From: Alentia gelatinosa
Taxonomy: Eukaryota > Annelida > Polychaeta > Phyllodocida > Polynoidae
NCBI GenBank assembly: GCA_950022655.1
Contig: OX465584.1
Location: 5,217,694 to 5,281,693 of the forward strand
Direction: 5' to 3'
Length of the DNA: 64,000 nt
Shown: piece by piece, positions 33,208 through 62,290 of the stretch
Numbering within the stretch: position 1 is the first letter of the stretch
How the letters are laid out: every line of letters starts with the position of its first letter
Position numbers and translations under genes: made by a program
The notes under the pieces: model-generated
Told to the model about the DNA's origin: nothing
Seen by the model: the letters and a program-made list of their open reading frames with translations, nothing else
The model's database searches: none

Positions 33208-33213
33208 TTTATT
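33208..33213 (-). terminator. Candidate polyadenylation signal of the zinc-finger gene
   Basis: AATAAA on the minus strand about 195 bp past the stop codon at 33409, a plausible 3' UTR length. Confidence 0.4.
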
Positions 33214-33408
33214 TCATACCCAACAGAAATTCCTCCAAATTCAATATGATATATTTTCTGATAAACCTATTCTGCCTTGTCTTCTTTTACATGAACAATA
33301 TCACATCAAAATAAAGTTAATCAGTAATGGATCAACAACTTCCTGCTGGACATAAAGATAGTTATAGTTAATCAAATCAGAACTTGGTCAACTACCTCCT
33401 GATGGATA

Positions 33409-34899
33409 TTAATTTAGTGAGACAATATAAGTAGCCAGATGATCCTCAAGACCTGATGGCTCTGCGAAGCCCTCTACACATTTTTCACAATTGAAATAGT
33501 TCTGGCTGGTATGGTCCATCATATGTATCTCTATGGATGTGGACTTCCTGACTTCCATTTCAGAGATTGAACAAGTTTTATTTTTCCGTACCGTGTGGTT
33601 TTTGTGATGTCCTGACCAGCTTGTTAAACCACTAATCTGTGCACCTTGTGAACAATTCTGAGGAGTTTCTCCTGTATGTGTCAACATATGTGTCCTTAGG
33701 CGATACGGTCGACTGTATCCCTCACCGCAAACAGAACATTTGTGAGGTTTTTCTTCTGAATGGGTGAACAGGTGTTTCCTTAGATTTGATAAATCACTGA
33801 ATCGCTTACCACAAACATAACATAGATAAGGTTTTTCTCCTGTATGAGTCAACATGTGTCGCTTCTTTAGCACAGTCAAGCTATTGAAGCCCTTACCACA
33901 CACAGAACATTTGTGAGGTTTTTCTCCTGTATGGGTCAACATGTGTGCCCTTAGACTGGCTGACTGACTGTATCCCTTATTACAAACAGAACATTTGTGA
34001 GTTTGTTCTCCTCTGTGGGTCAACATGTGTGTCTTTAAACAAGATTCCTGAGGGAATTCCTTGCGACAAATATAACATTTGTGAGTTTTCTCTCCTTTAT
34101 GTCTTAATAAATGTTTATTTAGAGTGAATAACCTATTAAAACCCCTACCGCAAACAGAACATAAGTGAGGTTTTTCTCCTGTATGGGTTAACATGTGTCG
34201 CTTTGTTAGCTCAGACAAAGAAGTGAATCCCTTACCACAAACGGAACATTTGTAAGGTTCTTCCCCCGTATGGGTCAACACGTGCATAGTTAGGTTGTAT
34301 TGTTGGCTGAATCCTTTACCACAAACAGAACATCGGTGAGGTTTTTCTCCTGTATGAGTCACCATGTGTATCTTCATACAAGATGGCCGACTGAATCCTT
34401 TACCACAAACAGAACATTGGTGAGGATATTTTCCTGTATGAGTCATCATATGTATCTTTATACAAGATGCCTCACTGAATCCCTTACCACAAACAGAACA
34501 CTTATGGGGTTTTTCACCTGTGTGGCTGAACATGTGTCGCCTTAGATGGGACGACTGACTGAACACTTTATCACACACAGAACATTTGTGAGGTTTTTCT
34601 CCTGTATGGATCAACATGTGTCTCTTTAGATTGCACAATAAATTGAACACTTTACCACACACAGAACATTTGTGAGGTTTTTCTCCTGTATGGGTTAACA
34701 TGTGTGTCTTTAGATTGCACGATGAATTTAATACTTTATCACAAACAGAACATTTGTGAGATTTTTTTCCTGTATGGATCCTCATATGTCTGTTTCGATC
34801 GCGTAAATCACTAAAACCTTTACCACATTCTGAACATTTGTGGGATTTTTCTTCTCTGTTGGTCTTCATCAAAACAGTTGTCAGATTGTGGTCCTCCAT
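33409..34899 (-). CDS. C2H2 zinc-finger protein, 14 intact fingers
   Basis: A single exon encodes 496 residues. From about residue 22 there are 14 intact Kruppel-type fingers of the form KCSVCGKGF...L..HM.TH, joined by TGEKPH linkers. Fingers 8 and 12 carry one extra residue before the first zinc-binding His (TKRH and KKRH). After finger 14, three more finger-sized blocks have lost zinc ligands: the second Cys is missing in two, and the last His is replaced by Tyr in the third. There is no KRAB, BTB or SCAN domain; the N-terminus is only about 20 residues. An in-frame stop lies upstream and the ATG at 34899 is the first available. A splice acceptor-like AAATATCAG lies about 25 bases upstream, so a non-coding or short coding 5' exon is possible. 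Likely a nuclear DNA-binding protein; targets are unknown. Strong homogeneity of the fingers suggests recent tandem duplication. Confidence 0.9.
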   Translation of the reverse strand: MEDHNLTTVLMKTNREEKSHKCSECGKGFSDLRDRNRHMRIHTGKKSHKCSVCDKVLNSSCNLKTHMLTHTGEKPHKCSVCGKVFNLLCNLKRHMLIHTGEKPHKCSVCDKVFSQSSHLRRHMFSHTGEKPHKCSVCGKGFSEASCIKIHMMTHTGKYPHQCSVCGKGFSRPSCMKIHMVTHTGEKPHRCSVCGKGFSQQYNLTMHVLTHTGEEPYKCSVCGKGFTSLSELTKRHMLTHTGEKPHLCSVCGRGFNRLFTLNKHLLRHKGEKTHKCYICRKEFPQESCLKTHMLTHRGEQTHKCSVCNKGYSQSASLRAHMLTHTGEKPHKCSVCGKGFNSLTVLKKRHMLTHTGEKPYLCYVCGKRFSDLSNLRKHLFTHSEEKPHKCSVCGEGYSRPYRLRTHMLTHTGETPQNCSQGAQISGLTSWSGHHKNHTVRKNKTCSISEMEVRKSTSIEIHMMDHTSQNYFNCEKCVEGFAEPSGLEDHLATYIVSLN

Positions 34900-36019
34900 T
34901 GATTTTCTATTTCTCTGGGCTGATATTTCAGACTGAATTTCATCTGATTATTCCTTAGGTTTTTGGAAACACTGCCCCCTGAACACAAAGGGAATGCTTC
35001 AAATCTGGTTTGAAATATGAAACAAAAAGGAAAAGCTTAATTTAGAACAGTACCAAAAGAGCATTTCTATGTCTTTTTGCAGTCAGGAAAGGACCTGCAA
35101 TGGTTGACCAGACGTAAAATCACTCAAACAAACAATGTCTTTTTGGAGTAGCAAAAACCGAATGTTATATATATGCCAACATGACTTTCATCTAGTATTG
35201 TTCTATCCTACCACTATTTGACTAGCTATGACCAATATGGTTAGTGTTTGGGTCAGATCTGCATGCTTAAGTACTAGTTAGAAAGAAAAAAATTGTTTTA
35301 TTGCTCATCTTCGTTTTTTTCATACTGCATCATAACAAAAACAGTTTCAACATAATTTGATTGCTCATAACATCAGCCAAGACAATAATGATTTATTTCA
35401 CAAAAGAACTTGAATAGGTTATTAAACATATGATATAAGTCAATTCCATGTTTAATGATCTGCTATTTCCTTATAAAACAAAGTTATTATAAATTTTCTA
35501 AATGATATATCAAGGCACAACCGTTTCCATCAGTTGATGCTTCAAGGAAACCATTAAAAAGTTGCCTGCATTCGGTTACAAAGTATCGCAAATCTCAAAT
35601 ATGTTAACCGTCCAGAATTATGAAGGTCAGTGTTTTACTAACAAAGTGAAGCTTGGTATTTATCAAATGAAATGCATCTTCTTAATAATCTTTTGCAATC
35701 TAGACATATTTATAAAGTACCTATGCAGGTTCCTCTCAAATGAAATGCTATACTAAAGTTCATCCTTAATGATTAGGTATACAACTTCCTATGGTGTAAG
35801 TCAAACATTTTCTTGATTAAATAGTTACCTTTCCCTGAGAGTGTTACTGTAGATACAGTTTTTGTGACAACTGGTAGTTGGGTATTGGGAGGAAGTGTCA
35901 AGTCACACCAAAATTAACTGTGCTGGTGTACCCTGGAAGAAAGGAAACAGAGACTGGATAAGAGCAATCCAATGGGGGATGGGTGTAAGTTATTATTAGG
36001 GCGGTCGATATGAGGATAC
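34900..36019. other. No gene; SINE tail fragment at 35088-35150
   Basis: GGAAAGGACCTGCAATGGTT then GACCAGACGTAAAATCACTC is a type 2 SINE tail without the body. The remainder is AT-rich upstream flank of the zinc-finger gene, which should include its promoter, but no motif stands out. Confidence 0.5.
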
Positions 36020-36190
36020 AGTAAAACCCTGCTTCCCCGACACCCCTGCTTCAGGAGACAATTTGCTTGGAAAAAATGTTTTCTCCTCTATTAAGAGTTC
36101 ATTTTAACCCTGATTGAGGAGACGCCCTGCTTAAAGGGTGGTCAAGGGGCACTTTGGAGGGACACCTTTTTAAATCAGACAGGGTAGTAT
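36018..36190 (+). mobile_element. Remnant with ACAGTAAAACCCTGCTT end
   Basis: Starts ACAGTAAAACCCTGCTTCCC and includes GGAGACGCCCTGCTTAAAGG and GGGACACCTTTTTAAA. Related ends occur at 26007, 51895 (reversed) and 56776, so this is one of a dispersed family of DNA-transposon remnants. Confidence 0.45.
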
Positions 36191-36269
36191 GGGGACAATA
36201 CACCAAATTATCTTGATTGCATGTTTATGGTGTGTGTGGAGCAGGTAGACTGGTGTCTAGACGAAAGCA

Positions 36270-37118
<849 letters not shown>

Positions 37119-37184
37119 CGACCTTCGGGTGGTTGTCCCTAATTGACCTAAAGTAGACGTCTAAATAGACCCCTGTACGGTATC

Positions 37185-38960
37185 CCAGAATTCTTGCGCG
37201 CAGGTAGTTTCCGGTAGCCAGCGTGCGTTCTCCGAAAATGTAAACAATGGCCGCATACCCACAGTTTTTCCGACCTCTAAGATCTAGTCTGTTGTTAATG
37301 ATCACAGTAATGACATTGCTATTAGCTGACCACATTACTATGTGAATAACCTGAGGAATATGTCTATACCATTGATTTCTATGGATGGTTAATGAATTAT
37401 GGAGAAAATAGGAAACTACATAGAGGCTGCCTGTCTAAACAGAGACTGTCACTCGGTTATGACTTCGTGTTCGAGTCTACAATGGACTATAATTTTCCGA
37501 CTTATAACCATTGAAACTGCCTGTAATTTGGGATTATAAAGTAAGATTCCCTAAATTTTCCGTTTCTATCATTGGATAACTAATCTTAATCGATATGAAA
37601 GCAGAAAACGGCTTAGATATGAGGTGTTCGTAACGTCCGCTGATGCTATGATGCGGACATGTTACACTGTCACTGTGTCAATGTCACACTCACAGTAGCA
37701 ATAGCTATAATTGCCCACCAATGCTGTATATACTTATTGAGCGGTCCCAAGTTTATGTAGCCTTCAGTGAATGTCACATTTGATTATATCTAAAATAGAA
37801 CATCCATGATTACTAGGCAATAGTTCACTTACTTCCCTTTAGAGGTTGTTTTTTTTATTTATACACCAGTTAGGTGGGCATATGATCTAAAATATATCTG
37901 ACCAATGAAGAAGACTGCCAAATACCTACCATATCCTATACCTGTTATTTAAAGTAAAGTAAACAAAATGAAGCAAATAAGACAGAACACAAAAAGAGAG
38001 AAGTAAACGCAAATACATTATCAATAAAACTGTTGCCAGAAAATTAGATTAACGAGAAAATAAGGAACAAGTCAATATTTATAAATATAAGGCTTATAAT
38101 ACCTTTACATTAATATCTTGCACCTGGTACATTTACGTATATATTTGATACACTATATCTGTATGTTAACCTAATTGATTTTACGTTTGAAATTGAAATG
38201 TAACATGAGAGAATTGGCAGTCTGGCAAAATAAAATATCTTTGTAATTTTTCAGATTTAATTTAAACATATTTGACCATTACCAGTCAGACCAGTTATTG
38301 ATTTATTCAATAAAAACATGGGATAGTTATCATTGGAAGTATAGGAACCATAATTCCTGTCATCACATATATGATTTAATAACAGACGATTTTAGAGACC
38401 CATAGTAAATTTATTCAATATTATGTTCACATGCACATGCAATATCTACAACATCATGTCAAGACATTCATGAGCTATAATGATTTCAAGTAACTATGAG
38501 TAGGCCTACAATTAGTCTGCTTGTGAAGGACTGGGAAAGTATTGTAACTATTCATCATTATCAAGGGGTAGTTGCCAGTGGCAGTGCGAGTGTTCCGAAA
38601 ATGAAAACAATCACTGAAATCCCACAGTTTTCTAACTTTTAATCATACAGAGATGTCAGTTTTCCGGTTATTTCCGGGTTTTTCTAGTGTATTAAGCCTT
38701 GATCATATTAGAGATAAATAGTGGGTACAATTAGAAATCGGACAATTTCCGGGTTTTTCTCTAGACCTCACCGACATCTCTGATCATAGAAAGTGACTGT
38801 AATTTGGTATACTAATGTCAAAACTCATGGCCCTTACATTTCTAGCATCGGTTTTCTAATTTAAATGACATGAAAGGCTAAAACATGCATCTTTTAATAG
38901 TCACAGACATAAACACACTCTCATTCACTGACACTGACAGTCACAGTGACATGATACTGT
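37185..38960 (+). repeat. Diverged direct duplication (37200-37700 and 38570-38960)
   Basis: Both halves share, in order, GTAGTT.CC.G, GCG.GTTC.CCGAAAATG, CCCACAGTTTT, CTGTAATTTGG and a CACTGACACTGTCA-like block. The first copy includes AACAATGGCCGC, which resembles a promoter YY1 site. Between and around the copies is AT-rich sequence with no gene. Confidence 0.5.
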
Positions 38961-39120
38961 AACCAGCCCGGGTAGAAACCCTCCATTTTGACTTAAAACA
39001 GGCAAAGCAAATAGTAATTTTGTAACTATCAAATAAAATGTACATGGCTCATCTAAATGCGACCAATTTTAGCCATTGACATGTCTTTTATCAGCGATAA
39101 GCTTCTCAGAAAGCTGTGTT

Positions 39121-39215
39121 ATGATCAAAACAAACAATGGCGTCGGCCGGGTCCGAAACCGGAAACTCACGCACGGCCGCCATTTTGCCATGCGCCCGCG
39201 GATGAGTCAAGGGTC
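39121..39215 (+). promoter_or_regulatory. Upstream TATA-less promoter-like block
   Basis: ACAATGGCGTC and GGCCGCCATTTTG (39173-39185) are YY1-type sites in both orientations; ACCGGAAAC is an ETS-like site; GCGCCCGCGG and TGAGTCA follow. The CpG-rich block stands out from its AT-rich flanks and lies about 0.9 kb upstream of the first PARP coding exon. It may serve that gene or a separate transcript. Confidence 0.35.
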
Positions 39216-40024
39216 TATACCGTCTACTACGTCTAGACAATCAGACAGATTGATGGTAGGAAGGTCAGTCCTTCTGTCCACAACAGAACTGGTGGCTATA
39301 TCACATATCTATTAGACTTACTTTGGTATTTATGATGATCAAATCTATAAGATGAATTTAGATAGAAACACTGTTTTGCATGTCACTTGTCTTGTGTCAT
39401 ATAAGTTATTACTTCATAAGATTTCGGTTACCCCCACCCAATCATTCCCCTAAACTTTCTACACAAAATTAAAAATCATATATACGTGAAACGAAGCATT
39501 TTGAACTTTGGGTGGTGCCATGACAAGGGGTTTGGCTGCAGGGATTGAATAACCCTGCAGATAAGGTGTGAACCAAGCCTATAGAAATACGTGTCTTTTC
39601 AAGGCGTAACATTCAGTGGAGCCTTTCTGAATGGGGTTTCTTTGCCCTCTCCAACGTGGTTGACAATATTATGCACTTGTTATCGCCCATACGGTTTGTC
39701 ATGCTCTTCAATAAGTTGTATGTCGTTGGGGAACTATAGTTAACTTAAGTTGTAAAATATGCTCAGCCAATGCACGTGAAGATGGGGACAGAAAGCTAAA
39801 ATTGGAGGCCTACCGTTTTCAGAAAACAGTCCTGCGTCTGAATCCCCCTCGTGGAAGACCGGGGAACCAGCAGATCCACACTCTTCCAGCAGATCCTGTG
39901 CGTTTTCGTAAGTCCATAGCCCTACATAAAATCTGTTCGAAGAGTGGCAGACCACCGAGCGCTATCTGGTGGAAATTAGCCGCAATATAGCCTGAAAACG
40001 TCATCGATTTTTGTGTAAAAGGCA
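39216..40024. other. No gene; SINE fragment at about 39268-39360
   Basis: TTAGACTTACTTTGG and AATCTATAAGATGAATTTAG are SINE tail type 1 pieces read in reverse. The open frames at 39802-39990 on both strands do not match known proteins. I looked here for an RNase P RNA, the head-to-head partner of mammalian PARP2, and saw none. Confidence 0.45.
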
Positions 40025-40025
40025 G

Positions 40026-40033
40026 GCGCGAAA
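40026..40033 (+). promoter_or_regulatory. E2F-type site upstream of PARP exon 1
   Basis: GCGCGAAA is the exact reverse complement of the E2F consensus TTTCGCGC, 81 bases before the ATG at 40114. TTTCCGG (ETS-like) lies just downstream. No TATA box is seen. S-phase-linked expression would suit a DNA-repair enzyme but is inference. Confidence 0.4.
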
Positions 40034-40113
40034 AGTGATTTCCGGCGTCAACATTGCCGAGTGTTTGGCAACACCTTTAAACAGTACGCCACAGAAAGCA
40101 CAAGACAAGTGAC

Positions 40114-57360
<17,247 letters not shown>

Positions 57361-58930
57361 CCTGCCTGTAGGGATCGATATGGTGAAGCATAACTAGAAA
57401 TCATATTAAATTATAATTAGAAATTATATTAAAGACAGATCAGACAAGAAGAAATATAGTTAGGGAGGTTGGGGTTTTTTTTCAATTTTTTTCAAAATGT
57501 TTTATGAAGAAAATTTAAATTGTCAGGGAAAACTTACTTATCGACAAAACCAATATCTTAAGATATTGCAGAAGTATGCATTAGGTGGATATATTTCAGG
57601 GTTTCTTTTAGAAATAGTTAACATTAAACCAGTTTCAGGCTTGTACTTTATCTGTATTATAGGTCAGAACTGATAACTAAATGTTCTGGTTCTGATATAA
57701 AATTCCAGTATGAAAGGAGAAAACATGTAAACGGTTAAAAAAGAAAAGACAAGTTCAATCAGCATTTTAGATTTTTAGAACGCACTCAAATAACATGTAA
57801 ACTGCATATATATGTGCACTCATGGTCACTTGTCTGTGTTAATTGTACTCAAAAGTTTCAGAATTTATGTGATCAATTATTGATTTCTTTTCATTTTAAC
57901 GGATACTGGATGGGGAGGAATTTCTCTCAGGGAACTACATGGCACCATTGGAAATCACAGTAACTTACATATTTGGAATTCGATGCATCCTTATATTCAT
58001 TTTGGGCATGGGATTTTTTCTTACATATTTTCACTTCCCACCAGTCGTTAGTGAACTCAATGTAAATCCGAGGAGAATATTTTTGGGGTTGGGGGTTTAA
58101 AATGGAAATATGAAAGATGAGCGATATTTGTATAATTCTGGCCATTTCTCTGTATCAACGACCTTTTGTCTCCAGTTTATGCCAAACTTCATATTGTAAA
58201 TACATGCATGCTGTATCCTGGCTAACCTTGAGGAGAATTATCACTTAATCACGTTGAAAGGAAAAACGGTGAAACATTATATTTATGGACGCACATGTAC
58301 TTTATTTTTGTTTTATCTAGTGTGCTTGAAGAAAATTCACGCATTATTGTTTATGTTTGTGTAATACTCGCTATTGTACCTCCTTAGCCGTGGGTACTTT
58401 GGATGATAGCGAGTTCATCGTTCGGAGGAAAAATACCCATAACTGTGAAGGTTAGAGTTCAGAAATCTGAATTACACTGAGATGCTGTCTTCAGAAAGTC
58501 ATCGTGGGTCAAGAGTTTTTATACCAACTTAGAGTTTCAGTCAACTTCTGTGGTTTTCTGCCAGGTTGAACCTGGAGATCATTCCAAGATATTTCCATTA
58601 TTGGAGAGGTTAAGCCATCGAAGGGAATTGCATTAAGTAATCACGAGTATCTGGACGCATATAAATGCATCTTAATTTGAGGAGTGAGTTACTAGGCTTC
58701 ATTATTCCCTTTTTCAGATGTGAATTTTGTATTCTTCAAACCCATATTAGGACTAACTGCGACCACGGACTTAAACATCCAAGTCTGTGCTGCCATTTTG
58801 TACTTGGTATTATCCTCAAGTGTGGCACCAGCTTTGTAGATCCTGTTCGGTAGTTCTCATCAATAATCCATACATACGTGGTTTTCGTATGTATTGAATA
58901 CTTCGAATAAAGGCAGCTTTCAATTACTAC
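57361..58930 (+). other. Probable PARP 3' UTR
   Basis: No gene is seen. AT-rich sequence runs to the first good AATAAA at 58906, which would give a 3' UTR of about 1.55 kb. Earlier weak signals (ATTAAA-like, near 57410) could give shorter ends. Confidence 0.45.
58906..58911 (+). terminator. Candidate PARP polyadenylation signal
   Basis: AATAAA, followed within 30 bases by TTTCAATTACTACATTG and TTATTTGTATCTTTG, a T-rich element suitable for cleavage. Confidence 0.4.
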
Positions 58931-59036
58931 ATTGTTATTTGTATCTTTGTATTAGACATATTGTCAAAATAGATTCTTCCAAGTCAAAACCATCGCTCCA
59001 TTTCCAGCCATCCACCAAATTCAACCCCGTTGCAAT

Positions 59037-59290
59037 TAAAGGCATATCCTACAATTCAGTGTCGCCACCTGGTGATTTTTAGATATTGTCGACTATTAGT
59101 CCAAACTGGTTTCTTAGGATTCATTCTAATTCTACATGAGTAAATTCAACATTTTGTCAAATTTATCCAATCTCGATAGGTAAAATAGGCCAAGTTGCAA
59201 TTGCTTGATTTACATAGGAAATCTAGTGAAAAATATGGTTTTCTTCAATTCTTTCAAAAACAAGCACGGTGACCTATGATTTTTAAATCA
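59037..59290 (+). repeat. Dispersed repeat F, copy 2
   Basis: Colinear with 53636-53890: AAAGGCATATCCTACAATTC, GCCACCTGGTGATTTTTAGA, GATTTACATAGGAAAT, CAAAAACAAGCACGGTGACC. A second CAGCACGGTGACC near 59432 suggests a partial further copy. Confidence 0.7.
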
Positions 59291-59765
59291 TGAATAAGTA
59301 GAATTACATACTATATTCTGTAAATATTTTAGGAAAATAACATGGGTTTTACTATGTGAAAAAATACTTTTCAGAATTTCTATATATTCTCATATAAAAT
59401 TATCCTTATATAGATCTATAAATCAAAAATCAGCACGGTGACCCCCGATTTTTAAGTTAGATATGTGTTCCACAACACTTGGAGATCATCATATAAAATT
59501 GACATGGGTTTTAATATTCAAGCCAAATTGTCTAATATGCCTTCAAGCAACTCTGATATGTTCCAAAATGTTAATAATTCATCATAGCCTAAAGAGCCTT
59601 TGTGGCCATTGTATCGGTTACTTTTTGAACAAGATTCTGTTATTTTTTAAATTCTTAAAACAAGTTAGTAAATAAATGTCCCAAATGCACATATATAACC
59701 AGCCCTACACCCCTCCCCTTCAGATGAAAAAGGTGGACTGGAAAATTCAGTCGCCACAACTTTCA

Positions 59766-59866
<101 letters not shown>

Positions 59867-60260
59867 CTAAGGTAAAAGCAAATATATCTACCCAAATCTA
59901 GACATGATATTTCCTATAGCCAATTAGAAGAGTTATAGTAGACGCATCGAAAATCTTTAAAAAACAAAAAAGAGAATGTTATAATGCATCGCATATCTCT
60001 AGATAGCAATTAGCATGTATAGCTATACTATACTATAGTATTGCAGAGAAATACAGTTCTTTGGCTAAAGTTGGGAGATGCGATCACCTGGTAGAAAATA
60101 GTGACTTGCTGCTGCTAGTACATTAGCCATACAGGTAGAAAAGCAAAGGCCTTGGTACCCGTTAGGACACCCAGGGGCTATCTCCTCTTCAGTTGGGCAC
60201 ATTTGAAGTTATGATATATGTGGTTCATATATGTGTCACGAATGATGGGCCGGTGAGAAG

Positions 60261-60269
60261 GGGCGGGGC
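60261..60269 (+). promoter_or_regulatory. GC box upstream of the caprin-like gene
   Basis: GGGCGGGGC, an Sp1/KLF-type site, in a locally CpG-rich region about 590 bp before the ATG at 60854. Confidence 0.35.
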
Positions 60270-60498
60270 TCGCACGCACCCGGCATGACAGACAAGTGAC
60301 AACAAAGGCACGAGTCCCCTGCCGGAGTATTTGCAGAGGATCTGGAGATGATAGAGACCACTTCAAACGGAAATTCTATGATAAAACAGTTGTTGCTTCG
60401 GCTACATGCATTCACCATTGGGCACACTATTGGGATTGTTCCTAACCCTTCTAGAAAATTCGTAAACACCGCCACAATATTGCTCCTATCACATAACG

Positions 60499-60524
60499 GC
60501 CGCCATTGCTGTTGTGACGTCACA
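60499..60524 (+). promoter_or_regulatory. YY1-type site and palindromic CRE, caprin promoter
   Basis: GCCGCCATT (60499-60507) is a reverse YY1 site; TGTGACGTCACA (60513-60524) contains a perfect CREB/ATF palindrome TGACGTCA. The two lie six bases apart, about 340 bp before the caprin ATG, in a TATA-less region. CREB/ATF control of this gene is inference. Confidence 0.5.
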
Positions 60525-60853
60525 TTTACCATCTACCCTCAGCTTTCTAGTTGAGATCAGTGAGCTGTGCCTAATAACGCAAAATTTCAAATAAATTTGG
60601 TACAGATCTATTATAAATAATATAATAATTTCTGAAAGTGAGAGTATTATCTTAAAGGGTAAAAGGTTTTTGATTTGAGATCCCTCGGGGACCATCACCA
60701 CGGGGAACATGGTAAGGTGACCGCTGCGCTCTCCAAACATTTCTTCTCACTCCATTCTTGTATCGGATACGCTTGGTGCCGACGGGAGAAATGGTGGGAG
60801 AGTGGATGGAACACACCACGTGAATTCTTTATTTCGAGTTGTTGCTGTCGAGG

Positions 60854-60967
60854 ATGCCTTCTGCCTCTAATAAGACCGAAAATAAGGCCCCTCCAGAGGC
60901 CCATGACCCCTTCAAAGCGGCACAAAGTGTCGTAGAGAAGAAGGTCAGGAATCTCGAGAAGCGAAAG
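60854..60967 (+). CDS. CAPRIN1: Caprin-like protein, first coding exon (partial)
   Basis: ATG in CGAGGATGCC opens a 38-codon exon ending AAG/GTACGT, phase 0. It encodes MPSASNKTENKAPPEAHDPF, KAAQSVVEKKVRNLEKRK. The end matches the start of the caprin homology region, where vertebrate caprin-1 has a VIDKKLRNLEKKK segment after a low-complexity N-terminus. Caprins are cytoplasmic RNA-binding proteins of RNA granules that bind G3BP. The vertebrate N-terminus is longer and Ala/Gly-rich. No second exon was recognised between 60968 and 64000, so intron 1 probably exceeds 3 kb and the rest of the gene is outside. The recognisable part is short, so caprin-1 versus caprin-2 cannot be decided. Confidence 0.65.
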
Positions 60968-61985
60968 GTACGTAAACTCTAAGTATGTCCGAGTATTTGG
61001 ATCGAAATTCACAACCAACATTCACCACCGTTCCGACCCCATAACAGAAGGTACTGGGACGTTGGGTGGCCGGCGAGAAGTGAAGATGGAAAATCCACTT
61101 TATTTACCCTCCCTAGACCCTAGTTTCCTTGTCTACATACATAGCGGTACTCTGAGAATAATTCCCTAGATGCTTGCTCGGTTAGAACCACCGATTTGGT
61201 GTTATTGCGTAGTTATTTGTACTTTGCGTCGCGCTGTTCGCACTGACCTAACTGCCGTTCCGTCAATCCAACATGGCGCCTGACGGGCCTCAGCACGTGG
61301 ATTTCCGGATACGGCACCCCCGTCAAGATTTCTTATGCGTAGTTCAAGATTTTGGTTTCTTGGCGACCGGATAGCCCTATATTCATGACCCGAGTCTGTG
61401 CAGCACATTTACAGCTAGCTGTCCCGGGCAGTACTTTTAGGGCTAATTACATATTCATCATGGCGACTAAATCTGTGGGTGGTCATTGTTGAAAAACAAC
61501 ATGGTTTTGAATGATCTGATTTCTGCTGAGATTGGCTTTGGTCACTTAGGCTTTTAGATAAAACCTGAGCAAAGTCAGGTTTGTGGGTCATTTCAACTGG
61601 CAGAATATCAATGGGTTTCATGATCTATGTTCCTGTCTTGTATCTTTGAATGAACCTACATCATAGTACTAGTACATGAGTCATATCCGTTTCTGGGCTA
61701 AAAAATATCGTCTTGACTAAAGTACTTGTAAATCATTACTAAATAGTCGTGCTAAGACGAACCCGCTATTGCTAGGATAACCTTCCATTTATCTTTGAAT
61801 GATCTAAAAGTGGAAACTAAATAGATTGCTTCTAAGTTAACCTTCCCAAGCATGATTTGTTTTCATATATAATCTGAAATTTTCACGATTATTAAAAGTT
61901 TGATGCAGGTGTGGTTAGTACAGGACCCATATAAATATATTATTGATAGTTTGAATAATTGTTGACTTAATTTTCATAAATAGTT
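60968..61985 (+). other. Caprin intron 1 with a second promoter-like cluster
   Basis: At 61271-61308 ACATGGCGCC (YY1-like), CACGTG (E-box, 61294-61299) and ATTTCCGGAT (ETS-like) lie close together. This could be an alternative promoter. The rest shows no gene. Confidence 0.35.
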
Positions 61986-62290
61986 TGGTTGGGAGCTCAA
62001 TTGGTATAGAACTGGAGCAAGAGTAACAAGGAAGTAGGTTAGAGTCCCATGTAGCCACACTTCTCCTTCAAGTCCAGTAGTGGTAGACTTACTCCAATAT
62101 CAAATTACAGTCCTTTTCATAACATGCCAATGTTTAGGCATTAGATTTCTACCGAAATCCATCTCATTCTCATAGATTCTACCACTACCCATGTGGTTTA
62201 AAAGCTGTATGAAAAGTTGTACCTTGAAATAGTCTGAAAGAGGCCTGCAATGGTTGACTGGGTGTAATATCAATCGCACAAACAAGTAAA
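61985..62290 (+). mobile_element. Old degenerate SINE, tail type 2
   Basis: TTGGGAGCTCAATTGGTATA (head), GTAGGTTAGAGTCCCA (B box region), GTAGTGGTAGACTTACT, then AATAGTCTGAAAGAGGCCTG and AATGGTTGACTGGGTGTAAT (tail). Much more diverged than the other copies. Confidence 0.55.

Noticed and set aside
33945..34545. Plus-strand frames opposite the zinc-finger gene
   Set aside because: Antisense shadows of the repetitive finger and linker codons.
39216..40113. RNase P RNA head-to-head with PARP2
   Set aside because: This arrangement exists in mammals, so I looked on the minus strand upstream of exon 1, but saw none of the conserved RNase P RNA segments.
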